This document shows, piece by piece, positions 45,301-47,645 of a stretch of 64,000 bases of DNA; within the stretch, counting starts at the first letter, position 1, and the number at the start of each line of letters is the position of its first letter. Source of the DNA: Micropterix aruncella (taxonomy: Eukaryota > Arthropoda > Insecta > Lepidoptera > Micropterigidae); contig OX155957.1 of NCBI GenBank assembly GCA_944548615.1, forward strand, positions 22,730,758 through 22,794,757. Reading direction: 5' to 3'. Made by a program: the position numbers and the translations under genes. The notes beneath the pieces were generated by a model. That model made no database searches. It worked only from the letters and a program-made list of their open reading frames with translations, and was not told where the DNA came from.

Positions 45301-46731
45301 ATACTCGCCCTACTCTTCCGCGTACTACAGTCAAACTGTCCTACTTATTTGTATAATCTCTTCTCTCCGGTATCATCCCATGGTCTCCCATTGCGCTCTC
45401 AGGAAAATCTATTACTGGCTATACCTCAGCATTCATCAACTTTCATGTCTAGGTCTTTCGCAGTGCAAGCGGCCCGTCTCTGGAATTCCGTGCCTTTACC
45501 GATAAGACAAATTGAAAACCTGAGCGGGTTTAAAAATTCTTTAAAGAGACATTTACTCAACTTATGAATTCCCCCCTCCCCTCCCGTCTCCTTTGCTTGT
45601 CCTTATATTTCACTCCTCCCTTCAATATCGAGTTGGCATACGTTACTAATCACTGAATTATATTTTATACTATGATGACTTTTTTGTAAGTGTATTTATT
45701 TATTACTTGTAAATTAATTTGCCCACATAAACCTTCAGTCACAATAACCCTGGCGGTATGGTCGGTAGATATTGCCACTTGGCAATAGGCCCACCACATT
45801 GTATTCTTTTGTGTGTGCAATAAAGCTTTTCAAACAAACAAACAAACAAACATTAGGCGATGAAAGTGTGTATCTCATCAATCAGCTCATTTTGAGAAAG
45901 TACTCGAGTAATGTATTTTGAGAAGTTTTCGAGTAATGTATTTTGTTATAAGGTGGTGACTTGCAGCCACAGATGGGGTAAAATAACTGACCAATATGAA
46001 AGTAGGCTTCATTTGTTGTATTTAATCTCATCTGCAGAGAAATTTTAGTTAACCTTTTTTCAGGTGCGTATTTTCACATTTTTTCAAATTTCAAGAAATT
46101 TCGCATAAATTTGCATCTATTTCATTAAAACGAAAATTCCATACCGAGGGCGAACCGAGGCGTGGCGTCCGATCGGGAGCGGAACGCAAACTGAATTCGT
46201 AGCGAGTATCGGCGCTTTCAGCTAGTAGAATTGAACATATTCAATTCTACCCGGGGCGATTTTGATCGCCGCAAATAAATCGAATTGCAGCGAGTAGCCG
46301 CCTGTTACACCTAGCGAGTTTGCTCGCTGCGATTGCATTGAGTATTCGCTCCGTGTGACCGAAGCTTTAGTCGATGGTGCATAAGAGAGAGTAAAGAAGA
46401 GTAAGGAAGATTACATCCAAGCAAAAGAGGTGACCTTGAGTTGGTCGTCGACCCAAGGGTTCCTACTGTTCACGGAGCCTAGAAATCTCAGACTCACCTG
46501 CTGCGTAACAAGAGCAACTGTGTTCACCAAGAAGAAACATCTCTTGCCTCCTAGTGCCAGGGGTTGTATCACATCCTTTTTACACCTTCTTAATAACTGG
46601 CTAGCGATAAATGTCTTTCCGGTGCCCGTAGGTAGATATATTATTGTATTTTGCTTTACAGCAAATTCCTCCATCTCCTGCTGGTAGCATCTTGGAATGA
46701 GGTCTTCGCTGAACACCTTTTTCCTGTCCAT
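3101..46731 (-). CDS. Dcr-2: Dicer-2, N-terminal helicase part (10 joined exons, 3' end outside window)
   Basis: Dicer-2 cuts long double-stranded RNA into siRNAs in the cytoplasm for antiviral and anti-transposon RNA interference. The exons, in coding order on the minus strand, are 46731-46498, 37443-37330, 35436-35259, 31744-31621, 30003-29820, 27506-27325, 20697-20561, 18478-18244, 8066-7948 and 3307-3101. Every junction is GT-AG and every phase matches, giving 1714 coding bases (571 codons plus one base). Visible motifs are Walker A LPTGTGKT (residues 33-40), the DECH box (145-148), motif III LTAT (177-180), EEGIDIP in helicase C (475-481) and motif VI YVQSKGRAR (498-506). The text GGKR followed by NTVALVTQQ, and LYNHEIDPY after motif VI, fit insect Dicer-2 better than Dicer-1. 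The start ATG lies four bases after a splice acceptor, so a 5' untranslated exon is expected above 46735. Dimerisation, PAZ, RNase III and dsRNA-binding domains must lie left of base 1. There is no frameshift or nonsense codon, although the introns are packed with transposons. Confidence 0.9.
3565..4065 (-). pseudogene. LINE-A fragment, strongly decayed
   Basis: The sequence is a diverged reverse complement of the LINE-A region before the CCHC motif and the start of the nuclease domain. It aligns by eye with 43672-44165, for example GTTTTTTGCCTTTAGAGCCAT and TGTATGCTGAAAGGCATT. Many substitutions and indels break the frame. It is an old, 5'- and 3'-truncated copy in Dicer-2 intron 9. Confidence 0.8.
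4169..4430 (+). repeat. Interspersed repeat R fragment
   Basis: The block starting TTGTTCGTTAACGTGTCCGG also occurs, with differences, at 31907-32010, and its later part (CTGCAGCGT..., TGTGTAGCCCCAG) resembles 33160-33230. The family is unclassified. It may be the 5' half of the longer repeat S described at 33126-33895. Confidence 0.6.
4575..4637 (-). pseudogene. LINE-A 3' coding fragment (left part of split copy)
   Basis: The bases resemble the LINE-A C-terminal codons on the minus strand (CACCCATTC, GAAGCCATA, GAGATGC). The copy stops at TTAA (4638-4641), where a piggyBac-like element begins. It resumes at 7262 after that element's closing TTAA. Confidence 0.65.
4642..7257. mobile_element. 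piggyBac-like non-autonomous element containing a LINE-A insertion
   Basis: The ends read TTAA-CCCTTGGAGTAAATGGG on the left and, as reverse complement, TTAA-CCCGTTGAGTATGATACG on the right. TTAA is duplicated at 4638-4641 and 7258-7261. Bases 4690-4850 resemble the right end of MITE A (as at 11340-11535) in reverse complement, so this is a diverged relative. Without the inner LINE-A it is about 1.43 kb, the same size as MITE A. A 30-base direct repeat (CCAGATYTGGTCGTATCATA and following bases) is near the right end, at about 7188-7214 and 7229-7257. No transposase is visible. Confidence 0.7.
4955..6141 (+). pseudogene. LINE-A copy: RLE-type non-LTR retrotransposon, 3' part
   Basis: The open frame to 5973 is the C-terminal part of a retrotransposon polyprotein. 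Counted from GTG at 5059, it has CPLC ... H ... C as C83-x2-C86-x8-H95-x4-C100, then RPD (193-195) and E210 in [11 protein letters not shown]. This CCHC plus RPD-x14-E layout is the zinc motif and restriction-like endonuclease of R2/R4/Hero-type elements, which nick the target DNA for priming. The reverse transcriptase is missing (5' truncation). The 3' untranslated region ends GCTCCGTTTG followed by an (ATTT)n-like tail. The copy sits inside a piggyBac-like element. No stop breaks the remaining frame, so it is fairly young. Confidence 0.82.
7262..7612 (-). pseudogene. LINE-A fragment split by MITE B (right part of split copy)
   Basis: Bases 7262-7316 and 7577-7612 join to give the LINE-A order TTTTTCTAGG ... 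CCAAGATCTTTAAAGAGGTG ... GGCTGGCAAGCCACGAG. MITE B interrupts exactly at the TTAA of GATCTTTAAAGAGG. It is the continuation of the fragment at 4575-4637. Confidence 0.8.
7317..7576 (+). mobile_element. MITE B copy 1 (piggyBac-like, TTAA target)
   Basis: The element is flanked by TTAA at 7313-7316 and 7577-7580. It begins CCCCTAGAACCCCAATTGG and ends CGAGGCCTGAAGGG. It contains the perfect 14-base palindrome GGCCGATATCGGCC near its left end. Four full-length copies and one short relative occur in this window. Confidence 0.85.
7948..8066 (-). CDS. Dcr-2: Dicer-2 coding exon 9 (motifs V and VI)
   Basis: This exon completes Gly463, encodes 464-502 and leaves one base of Gly503. The acceptor is TATTTTTCAG and the donor GTGAGA. 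It encodes [20 protein letters not shown] (motif V) and then YRSYVQSKG, the start of motif VI. The arginines of motif VI come from the next exon. Confidence 0.93.
8130..8345 (+). pseudogene. LINE reverse-transcriptase C-terminal remnant
   Basis: In shifting frames one can read [16 protein letters not shown] and FKNSLIKI, resembling the xAPRxYNxLPxxIR...FKxxLK pattern at the C-terminus of CR1/Jockey-type reverse transcriptases. It is short and frameshifted, in Dicer-2 intron 8. Confidence 0.45.
8471..8722 (+). mobile_element. MITE B copy 2
   Basis: TTAA flanks lie at 8467-8470 and 8723-8726. It begins CCCCTCAGGCCCCGATTGG and ends GAGGCCTGAAGGG. The inner palindrome is mutated (GGCCAATATCGGCC). 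Confidence 0.88.
8727..9291. other. AT-rich intron, no gene
   Basis: No coding feature is seen. Around 9168-9200 the text AGATAATCCGAACCCAAG resembles terminal sequence of pogo/Tigger-like elements, but no partner end was found. Confidence 0.35.
9292..9776. mobile_element. Foldback element with arms of about 190 bp
   Basis: The left arm (about 9292-9478) and right arm (about 9560-9776) are inverted copies. Examples are AAAGCTGAAAATTCATCA, GTGGATGCAATA and GGTCAGACTGCTTC on the left, with their reverse complements on the right. Similarity extends outwards through CGCTGAC-CACTAGGAAAGGTG. The spacer is about 80 bases. No protein is encoded. It lies in Dicer-2 intron 8, so its transcript could fold into a long hairpin. 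Confidence 0.85.
9785..12062 (+). pseudogene. LINE 3' end (CR1/Jockey type) split by MITE A
   Basis: The frame [20 protein letters not shown], then PRYLY and [20 protein letters not shown], matches the C-terminus of CR1/Jockey-type reverse transcriptases. MITE A (10114-11535) interrupts four codons before the stop. After removing one TTAA the frame ends LLLKEDI followed by TGA-less AT sequence, so the original stop lies just beyond. The 3' region runs to an (AAAT)n tail near 12030-12062. Confidence 0.7.
10114..11535 (+). mobile_element. MITE A copy 1 (1.42 kb, piggyBac-like)
   Basis: TTAA flanks lie at 10110-10113 and 11536-11539. It begins CCCGCTGAGCACGTAACATCC and ends GCGCAAAAGTGATAGGTG ... 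CAACGTGAGGGG. It is highly similar over its full length to 22902-24305. No open frame encodes a transposase, so it must be mobilised in trans. Confidence 0.88.
12063..12744. other. Intron, no gene
   Basis: A possible pogo/Tigger-like terminus (TAATCCGAATTGGGTACAAA) lies near 12325. Otherwise nothing is recognised. Confidence 0.35.
12745..13340 (-). repeat. Repeat S copy 1 (GC-richer interspersed repeat)
   Basis: The block starting CACTACAACGGGCGAACCCG is repeated in part at 26525-27066 and, in the other orientation, at 33126-33895 and 54688-55000. Strand is set by the 33 kb copy. In that orientation it contains GTTAAGGCGTTGGCCTCTTA, which resembles the D-arm and anticodon region of a serine-type tRNA, so a tRNA-derived SINE or composite is possible. 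Open frames within it are not conserved between copies and are not called genes. Confidence 0.65.
13550..13990 (+). pseudogene. piggyBac-family transposase, C-terminal remnant
   Basis: Across two frames one reads [13 protein letters not shown], then [19 protein letters not shown] and NRHRREWY, then [15 protein letters not shown]. The YN/H-x-YMGGVDxxD/N-x-x and R-R-x-x-W series is the conserved end of the piggyBac transposase catalytic domain. Several stops and frameshifts make it dead. It could be a relic of the source that moved the TTAA-flanked MITEs, but that is an inference. Confidence 0.7.
14024..14220 (+). pseudogene. LINE-A 3' end fragment
   Basis: It begins in the last codons (ATCTATGGCTTCGAAGGGGG) and runs through the 3' untranslated region to CAGCTCTGTTTGTATTTTATT. 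It is a severely 5'-truncated copy next to the piggyBac remnant. Confidence 0.85.
14340..14726 (+). other. 128-codon open frame, unrecognised
   Basis: An open frame in AT-rich intron DNA of Dicer-2, preceded by an acceptor-like TTTTTTTTTCCAG. The translation is rich in K, N, I and L and shows no motif I recognise. It is probably a chance frame or a decayed repeat. Confidence 0.15.
15437..16730 (-). pseudogene. Helitron Rep-helicase remnant
   Basis: On the minus strand, in broken frames, one reads VPYCPRLLK and NVEYCN, then a segment [16 protein letters not shown], then [20 protein letters not shown] with PCS. These match the Helitron polyprotein: HINVExCN, CRYxSxxEAxWRIF, and the end of the PIF1-like helicase (LxVxGxxLxxPxFxHGQLYVACSR). 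The middle of the protein is deleted. The 3' terminus seems to be ...GGGTCATCTAG at 15437, a CTAG end followed by T as expected. The 5' end was not fixed. Confidence 0.75.
16740..17760. repeat. CGACTTTTT minisatellite, about 1 kb
   Basis: An imperfect array of GACTTTTTYGAC-type units, mostly 9, 12 or 15 bases long. Because nearly all unit lengths are multiples of three, long artificial open frames exist on both strands (phenylalanine, serine and aspartate on plus; lysine, valine and glutamate on minus). These are not genes. It lies just beyond the Helitron 5' side. Confidence 0.9.
18244..18478 (-). CDS. Dcr-2: Dicer-2 coding exon 8 (helicase C)
   Basis: This exon completes residue 385, encodes 386-462 and leaves two bases of Gly463. 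The acceptor is TTATTTTCAG and the donor GTATGT. It encodes [20 protein letters not shown] (motif IV), then [14 protein letters not shown] and a [13 protein letters not shown] stretch, matching the Dicer helicase C order of F-V-x-x-R, F-x-V-G and F-R-x-G. Confidence 0.92.
18560..19040 (-). pseudogene. LINE reverse-transcriptase C-terminal fragment (CR1/L2 type)
   Basis: On the minus strand, with frameshifts, one reads [19 protein letters not shown], then [20 protein letters not shown] and VVDMWNKLL. The VKxLGxxxxxxLxWxxHI, [12 protein letters not shown] and WNxLP series is the thumb and C-terminal part of CR1/L2-type reverse transcriptases. It sits in Dicer-2 intron 7, close to exon 8. Confidence 0.75.
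19041..20560. other. Intron without recognised gene; GC-rich block near 19750-20260
   Basis: The block at 19750-20260 is clearly GC-richer, with small inverted repeats such as ACCGCCAGGCGGT and AACGGCTTGAACGCCGTT. No protein family or repeat terminus is recognised. Confidence 0.4.
20561..20697 (-). CDS. Dcr-2: Dicer-2 coding exon 7
   Basis: This exon completes Arg339, encodes 340-384 and leaves one base. The acceptor is ATTTTTTTCAG and the donor GTAAGT. The text [17 protein letters not shown] is the conserved S-PKV-x-L-L entry into the helicase C-terminal domain of Dicers. Confidence 0.87.
20698..22036. other. Intron with hAT-like terminus and a tRNA-like sequence
   Basis: At 21062 the text CAGTGGTTCTCAAAGCGGGC is a typical hAT end, but the opposite end was not found. 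A tRNA-like sequence lies at 21436-21504. The rest is unassigned. Confidence 0.4.
21436..21504 (-). tRNA. tRNA-like pseudogene or SINE head
   Basis: On the minus strand the sequence starts GCCCGGTGGCATGGTTAGGT, which contains an A-box (TGGCATGGTTAGG), and later has GTGTTCGATTCCC, a B-box. A weak anticodon arm lies between. The acceptor stem does not pair (GCCCGGT against GGCTGCA) and the T stem has a mismatch, so it is not a functional tRNA. A tRNA-derived SINE promoter is the alternative. Confidence 0.4.
22037..22432 (+). pseudogene. LINE-A fragment with a secondary insertion
   Basis: Bases 22037-22090 (CATCTCAGTGGCTCGTG ...) and 22262-22420 (GGCTCAAAAGGCAAAAAACA ...) correspond to adjacent parts of the LINE-A endonuclease region. 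About 170 bases between them (TTTGTTTGTTTATACTCTTT ...) match 55693-56140 and look like a LINE 3' tail. Substitutions are many. Confidence 0.7.
22625..24595 (-). pseudogene. LINE-A copy split by MITE A
   Basis: The 3' end is at 22625 (AATAAATAAAATACAAACGG on plus). The copy runs through the 3' untranslated region and the C-terminal codons, is interrupted by MITE A at GATCTTTAA, and resumes at 24306 to about 24595 in the nuclease domain (WNPDI-type region). It is 5'-truncated and inserted in hAT element 1. Confidence 0.85.
22902..24305 (+). mobile_element. MITE A copy 2 (piggyBac-like)
   Basis: TTAA flanks lie at 22898-22901 and 24306-24309. It starts CCCGCTCAGCACGTAACATC and ends GTGATAGGTGAG ... 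CAGGAGGGG. It is nearly identical to 10114-11535 over long stretches, so the two copies are fairly young. The host site is the LINE-A GATCTTTAAAGAGGTG, the same site MITE B uses at 7313. Confidence 0.9.
24830..25565 (-). pseudogene. hAT transposase N-terminal half (BED zinc finger)
   Basis: From ATG near 25560 on the minus strand one reads [20 protein letters not shown], then KGLHTH, a TAG stop, and RTKHN: a BED finger with C-x2-C and H-x-x-x-x-H. After a serine-rich linker and a stop or frameshift, a 115-codon frame (25181-24834) contains [15 protein letters not shown] and [19 protein letters not shown], the D-E-W-T-S start of the hAT catalytic domain. The C-terminal half and dimerisation domain are missing. 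Confidence 0.82.
25835..26525 (+). pseudogene. mariner transposase, split by a repeat
   Basis: Bases 25840-25990 give [14 protein letters not shown] and, in another frame, [10 protein letters not shown]. Bases 26300-26525 give [14 protein letters not shown] and DIENWF. These are the WWDxxG-YYELL, LLHDNA and HPPYSPDLAPSDY motifs of mariner transposase. About 300 bases of an unrelated repeat (similar to 56245-56585) separate the halves. Frames are broken. The hAT element 1 abuts its left side. Confidence 0.8.
25990..26295 (+). repeat. Repeat Y copy 1
   Basis: The block with TTAGAACAAAATTGAAAACA ... CGAGCTACGGCACGAGT and CCTCTGCTCACTTCC is related to 56245-56585. It interrupts the mariner coding region. 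The family is unclassified. Confidence 0.55.
26525..27066 (-). repeat. Repeat S copy 2
   Basis: It begins AGCTGTCAACTACAACGATC and shares ordered blocks with 12745-13340, including GAGACCAACGCCTTACCGCG and CGGTGCGCAAACCGTCCAGG. It is diverged, and open frames differ from the other copies. Confidence 0.65.
27325..27506 (-). CDS. Dcr-2: Dicer-2 coding exon 6
   Basis: This exon encodes residues 279-338 plus two bases. The acceptor is AATTCACAG and the donor GTAAGT. It encodes a helical segment ([20 protein letters not shown], then [14 protein letters not shown]) of the Hel2i insertion, where other Dicers have a helix with a similar G...A pattern. Both flanking phases fit. Confidence 0.82.
27507..28689. 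other. Dicer-2 intron 5, left part, without gene
   Basis: No coding feature. Two palindromes of the form GGTTAC-N4-GTAACC lie at about 28212-28227 and 28252-28267. Bases near 28560-28690 resemble the DNA right of the Helitron (AAATCGGTTCAGCCGTT-type text). Confidence 0.4.
28690..29660. mobile_element. Harbinger-like TIR element, short copy
   Basis: It begins GGGGCCGCTCAAGTATTACG, and the reverse complement of its end begins GGGGATATTCCAGTATTGC. The 3-bp duplication TAT flanks it (28687-28689 and 29661-29663). C- and G-runs follow the termini. It is related along its length to 15031-18206, in inverted order, but lacks the Helitron. It contains MITE B copy 3. Confidence 0.72.
29264..29526 (-). 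mobile_element. MITE B copy 3
   Basis: TTAA is at 29527-29530, and TTAA with one extra A is at 29260-29263. Reversed, it begins CCCCTCAAGCCCCGATTGG, contains GGCCGATATCGGCC and ends GAGGCCTGAAGGG. It is inserted in the short Harbinger-like element. Confidence 0.87.
29820..30003 (-). CDS. Dcr-2: Dicer-2 coding exon 5
   Basis: This exon completes residue 217 and encodes 218-278, ending in phase 0. The acceptor is TTTTTTACAG and the donor GTGGGT. It encodes [14 protein letters not shown] and a charged helical stretch, in the less conserved helicase insertion domain (Hel2i). Identity rests on exact phase agreement with exons 4 and 6 and on the position of the segment, since the family is divergent here. 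Confidence 0.82.
30127..30660. mobile_element. Candidate MITE with TATTAGGCCC ends
   Basis: TATTAGGCCC at about 30127 has its reverse complement GGGCCTAATA at about 30647. Inside, TAGTATAATCACC occurs twice (near 30300 and 30598). No coding region. The superfamily is unknown. The short terminal match makes this tentative. Confidence 0.4.
30868..31258 (-). pseudogene. mariner transposase C-terminal part
   Basis: On the minus strand one reads [20 protein letters not shown], then [36 protein letters not shown] and [12 protein letters not shown]. This is the mariner catalytic end: HPPYSPDLAPSDYHLF, with the third catalytic Asp in SDY, then the ASKD-FF-GI-LPERW tail. The frame to the stop is open, but the N-terminal DNA-binding half and first two catalytic Asp residues are absent. 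It lies in Dicer-2 intron 4. Confidence 0.88.
31370..31570 (-). pseudogene. LINE reverse-transcriptase C-terminal remnant
   Basis: On the minus strand one reads [19 protein letters not shown], then [14 protein letters not shown], matching the SFxxxAPxxYNxLP and FKxxLKxxL end of Jockey/CR1-type reverse transcriptases. It ends 50 bases from Dicer-2 exon 4. Confidence 0.65.
31621..31744 (-). CDS. Dcr-2: Dicer-2 coding exon 4 (motif III)
   Basis: The exon enters with two bases that complete Gly176 and leaves with two bases of residue 217. The acceptor is a T-run followed by TAG and the donor is GTAAGT. It encodes [11 protein letters not shown] and then [22 protein letters not shown]. This matches the Dicer pattern of motif III followed by the K/R-LE segment that starts the helicase insertion domain. 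Confidence 0.9.
31907..32020 (+). repeat. Repeat R fragment, left of an inserted element
   Basis: TTGTTCGTTAACGTTTCCGG matches 4169. The repeat seems to continue at 33126 after a 1.1-kb insertion. Confidence 0.55.
32022..33125. mobile_element. Candidate DNA element with imperfect inverted ends
   Basis: The left end GAGGTTAAGCGTATGCTGAG and the reverse complement of the right end CAGGCTAAGCGTACGCCGAG match in most positions, and the similarity continues for about 15 more bases. The subterminal parts are GC-rich and the centre AT-rich. No protein or clear target duplication was seen. Confidence 0.5.
33126..33895 (+). repeat. Repeat S copy 3 (longest copy)
   Basis: It contains, in order, TGTGTAGCCCCAGGGTATG, GGCGCTCCTGGACGGTCTGC, CGTAAGGGAGAGGACC, GTTAAGGCGTTGGCCTCTTA and CCCGCTGTAGTCGACAA. 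The same order is seen, with gaps, in four other copies. The tRNA-Ser-like text and the common GTAGTCGACAA end suggest a SINE or a composite non-autonomous element. The origin is unproven. Confidence 0.65.
34105..34375 (-). pseudogene. Probable LINE reverse-transcriptase fragment
   Basis: The minus-strand frame begins [19 protein letters not shown], which resembles the LRTVYFAYFxSxxxYGIxFWG segment of the thumb in Jockey-type elements. The remainder is not clearly alignable. Confidence 0.4.
34625..34740 (-). repeat. Repeat S copy 4 (short)
   Basis: It includes GTCAACTACAACGGGCGAAC and GAGCGTAGAAGACTTAGAG and stops after CGCGAGAGACCAACCG. It corresponds to the CGACAA-proximal end of the repeat. 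Confidence 0.6.
34905..35220 (+). repeat. 85-bp direct duplication around a short MITE
   Basis: ACTTATAGGAACAATTTTAC followed by GACTTACTGTTG and AACAGACATACAAATGGATA occurs at about 34915-34990 and again at about 35140-35212. Between them lies the short MITE B relative. The second unit ends about 40 bases from Dicer-2 exon 3. Confidence 0.8.
35055..35125. mobile_element. Short MITE B relative (71 bp)
   Basis: TTAA flanks lie at 35051-35054 and 35126-35129. The left end is CCCTTCAGGCCTCGCG and the reverse complement of the right end is CCCTTCAAGCCCCGTG. Only the two ends remain, so it is an extreme internal deletion derivative or a separate family sharing termini. Confidence 0.75.
35259..35436 (-). 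CDS. Dcr-2: Dicer-2 coding exon 3 (DECH box)
   Basis: This exon encodes residues 117-175 plus one base. The acceptor is TTGTAG and the donor GTGATA. It contains [11 protein letters not shown] and [15 protein letters not shown], the Walker B/DECH motif that couples ATP hydrolysis to translocation along double-stranded RNA, and ends ELPRVLG at the start of motif III. The DECHHAVxDHP form is typical of Dicer helicases. Confidence 0.93.
35437..36102. other. Intron 2 left part; possible SINE tail
   Basis: Bases 35900-36055 (GTGCGCCCCCTGGTGGATCG, then CAATTGGATCAAGCGTTTAG, then an ACACAC run) look like a repeat tail. A similar ACACAGACAC run is at 32725. No coding region is seen. Confidence 0.35.
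36103..36445 (-). pseudogene. LINE-A 3' end fragment
   Basis: On plus it runs AATGAAATACAAACGGAGCT ... to CCACGAGCGCCAACTTCCAC, the standard LINE-A 3' untranslated region and last codons in reverse. It is 5'-truncated near 36445. Confidence 0.87.
36561..37307. mobile_element. 747-bp TIR element beside Dicer-2 exon 2
   Basis: The ends are perfect 18-base inverted repeats CAGCAGGGCGATTTTATA. The right end is at 37307, 22 bases beyond the splice site of Dicer-2 exon 2. No transposase is encoded and no target duplication is obvious. The superfamily is undetermined. Confidence 0.75.
37330..37443 (-). CDS. Dcr-2: Dicer-2 coding exon 2
   Basis: This exon encodes residues 79-116, phase 0 to phase 0. 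The acceptor is TTTTGTTTTCAG and the donor GTACTT. It encodes the variable stretch between helicase motifs I and II, including [14 protein letters not shown], where other Dicers have a similar W-x-x-x-x-W-x-x-E segment. The downstream intron holds only 22 bases of its own sequence before a transposon begins at 37307. Confidence 0.88.
37589..37675 (+). mobile_element. piggyBac-like end fragment
   Basis: TTAACCCTTGGAGTAAATGG and the following 60 bases match the left end of the element at 4642. No partner end was found nearby, so it is a broken copy. Confidence 0.65.
37676..38280. other. Intron 1, no recognised feature
   Basis: No gene or repeat terminus recognised. An open frame at 37974-38204 shows no known motif. 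Confidence 0.35.
38316..40533 (+). pseudogene. LINE-C endonuclease and reverse transcriptase (5' part of split frame)
   Basis: The frame is uninterrupted. It encodes the end of the apurinic endonuclease ([22 protein letters not shown]) and a complete reverse transcriptase: [32 protein letters not shown] (first Asp), [24 protein letters not shown] (catalytic Asp pair near 39975-39985) and [18 protein letters not shown]. It is cut after QIEWLPIR by the hAT insertion. With the downstream part it would be continuous, so the element may have been intact apart from its missing 5' end when the hAT arrived. It has high GC content relative to the intron. Confidence 0.9.
42722..43106 (-). pseudogene. 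LINE-A older copy, 3' part
   Basis: From the (ATTT)-like tail at 42722 through the 3' untranslated region to the codons for ...LANAVTRNG (GCATTTGCAAGATCATGGTA on plus at 43081). The rest of the same copy continues at about 43470 beyond the inverted inner copy. Confidence 0.88.
43130..43468 (+). pseudogene. LINE-A inner copy, inverted in the older copy
   Basis: A 5'-truncated LINE-A 3' end (from CACGCGGTGGAAGTTGGCGC) in plus orientation, ending GCTCCGTTTGTATTTATTTA. It is inserted in the older minus-strand copy at an AAATTAAATAAATA site. Its 330 bases are nearly identical to the reverse complement of 42722-43065. Confidence 0.85.
43469..44750 (-). pseudogene. LINE-A older copy, 420-codon open frame (longest copy)
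   Basis: An open frame from 44726 to 43464 starts after the reverse transcriptase palm: [18 protein letters not shown] is the usual text just after the palm. It continues through the thumb, the CCHC motif [18 protein letters not shown] and the nuclease segment LRPDITLYS ... [19 protein letters not shown], where the inner copy interrupts. The 5' truncation is near 44750. This copy defines the family's C-terminal 430 residues and has no stop before the inner insertion. Confidence 0.88.
45276..45567 (+). pseudogene. LINE-C reverse-transcriptase C-terminus (3' part of split frame)
   Basis: After the hAT duplication the frame continues as [16 protein letters not shown], then [20 protein letters not shown] and [14 protein letters not shown], ending [12 protein letters not shown] stop. 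These are the usual C-terminal motifs of CR1/Jockey-type proteins (RSxxxLxxP, AxxWNxLP, FKxxLKxxLL). The reading frame joins the upstream part when one copy of CATTAGAC is removed with the insert. Confidence 0.9.
45853..46497. other. Intron 1, right part, no gene
   Basis: No repeat family is recognised. A small inverted pair lies at 46219-46250 (AGTAGAATTGAACATATTCAATTCTAC). Confidence 0.4.
46498..46731 (-). CDS. Dcr-2: Dicer-2 coding exon 1 (start codon, Walker A)
   Basis: This exon encodes residues 1-78 and ends in phase 0. The ATG at 46731-46729 follows a CAG acceptor at 46736-46738 by four bases, and a GTGAGT donor follows base 46498. The protein begins [20 protein letters not shown]. 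It carries the Q-motif-like PRCYQQE and the nucleotide-binding loop LPTGTGKT, and ends in NTVALVTQQ, the helicase Ia region. The upstream 5' untranslated exon was not located. Confidence 0.92.
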
Positions 46732-47369
46732 TTCTCTGAAACATAAAAACAATCAACCTGTAGGCCAGTGTTTTTCAATCTGCATGCCGTGGTTACAATA
46801 TACACTCAGGAGCAATGAATCCGGAAGCAATGAATCTAAAAATGCTAGCTTATTCAATAATTACCACATTACTCTGCTTTTTGCAGTGGTTGATAGATCT
46901 GCACGTACCCGCTTTATCGGGCTTCCATGTAGGTATGTTATACAAATATATAGTCTACATGACTAACAAGAATAATTATTAACCTTTCGGAAGCCAGCCT
47001 TCGCATGCAAAAATGGAGCTGCACATTTTTGGTCAATTTTGTATATATTGTCAATATAATTTTGGTCAATTTTGTATATAAATACAATAGAACTCCAATT
47101 AACTGAATCAATTAGGACCGGACCCCATTCGGATAATCAAAAATTTGGATAATTGGATAGTCGGAGTTCGGATAGTTAGAGTTCTACAATACTAACAATA
47201 TATTTTTTTTGAAATACCTCTTGTTATCTAATAATTATAATTAATGTTGTCGGTCTATATTCACAACGCTGATTCCGAATCTGCAATAATCTTTATTCCT
47301 GTTATGTCAACGAACTGCGGCCCTTTTGTTTATACATCCTGTGTCGGAACCAAAGGTGTAACAGAATAG
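46732..47369. other. Dicer-2 upstream region; pogo-like fragment
   Basis: The 5' untranslated exon and promoter of Dicer-2 should lie above 46735, but no signal is distinct. Bases 47085-47190 (AATAGAACTCCAATTAACTG, then TTCGGATAATCAAAAATTTGG) are like the ends of pogo/Tigger transposons and resemble 51793-51880. Confidence 0.4.
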
Positions 47370-47645
47370 AGAACGGGAGTGCGAAGGCGGGCTGTGAAGG
47401 AATGCGTTCACCGAATAGAAAGAGATAGGGGCATGTGGGGCCCTCGTCTATCTTTGTCTAGTTGCGCATGCGCGTTTATCCATAGCATAGCAGACTTATG
47501 GCGTCGAAGCGTTGCCATAGTTATATATACGCGTTGCCATAGTGATATATGTACGTGTCTCCGTGAATGCACGACTAGACAAGGATGGAGGGGGTACTAC
47601 AGGCTGCTGTCTCTTTCTATTCCGCTGACGCATTCTCAGGCCCCT
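47370..47645 (+). repeat. Partial copy of foldback element F
   Basis: GAGTGCGAAGGCGGGCTGTG, GCGTCGAAGCGTTGCCATAG and CGTGAATGCACGACTAGACA match the centre and right arm of the element at 52772-53253. The outermost terminus (GGCTGGTCAC) is missing. Confidence 0.8.

Larger units (their letters stand above)
38281..45852 (+). mobile_element. LINE-C: CR1/Jockey-type non-LTR retrotransposon, host of a four-level nest
   Basis: The coding region starts in the endonuclease domain near 38316 ([34 protein letters not shown]) and continues through the reverse transcriptase to 40533. It resumes at 45284 after the hAT element and ends at the stop near 45565. A 3' untranslated region follows, with AATAAAG (45822) and a (CAAA)n tail to 45852. 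The 5' end is truncated. It lies wholly in Dicer-2 intron 1, opposite to Dicer-2. Confidence 0.85.
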
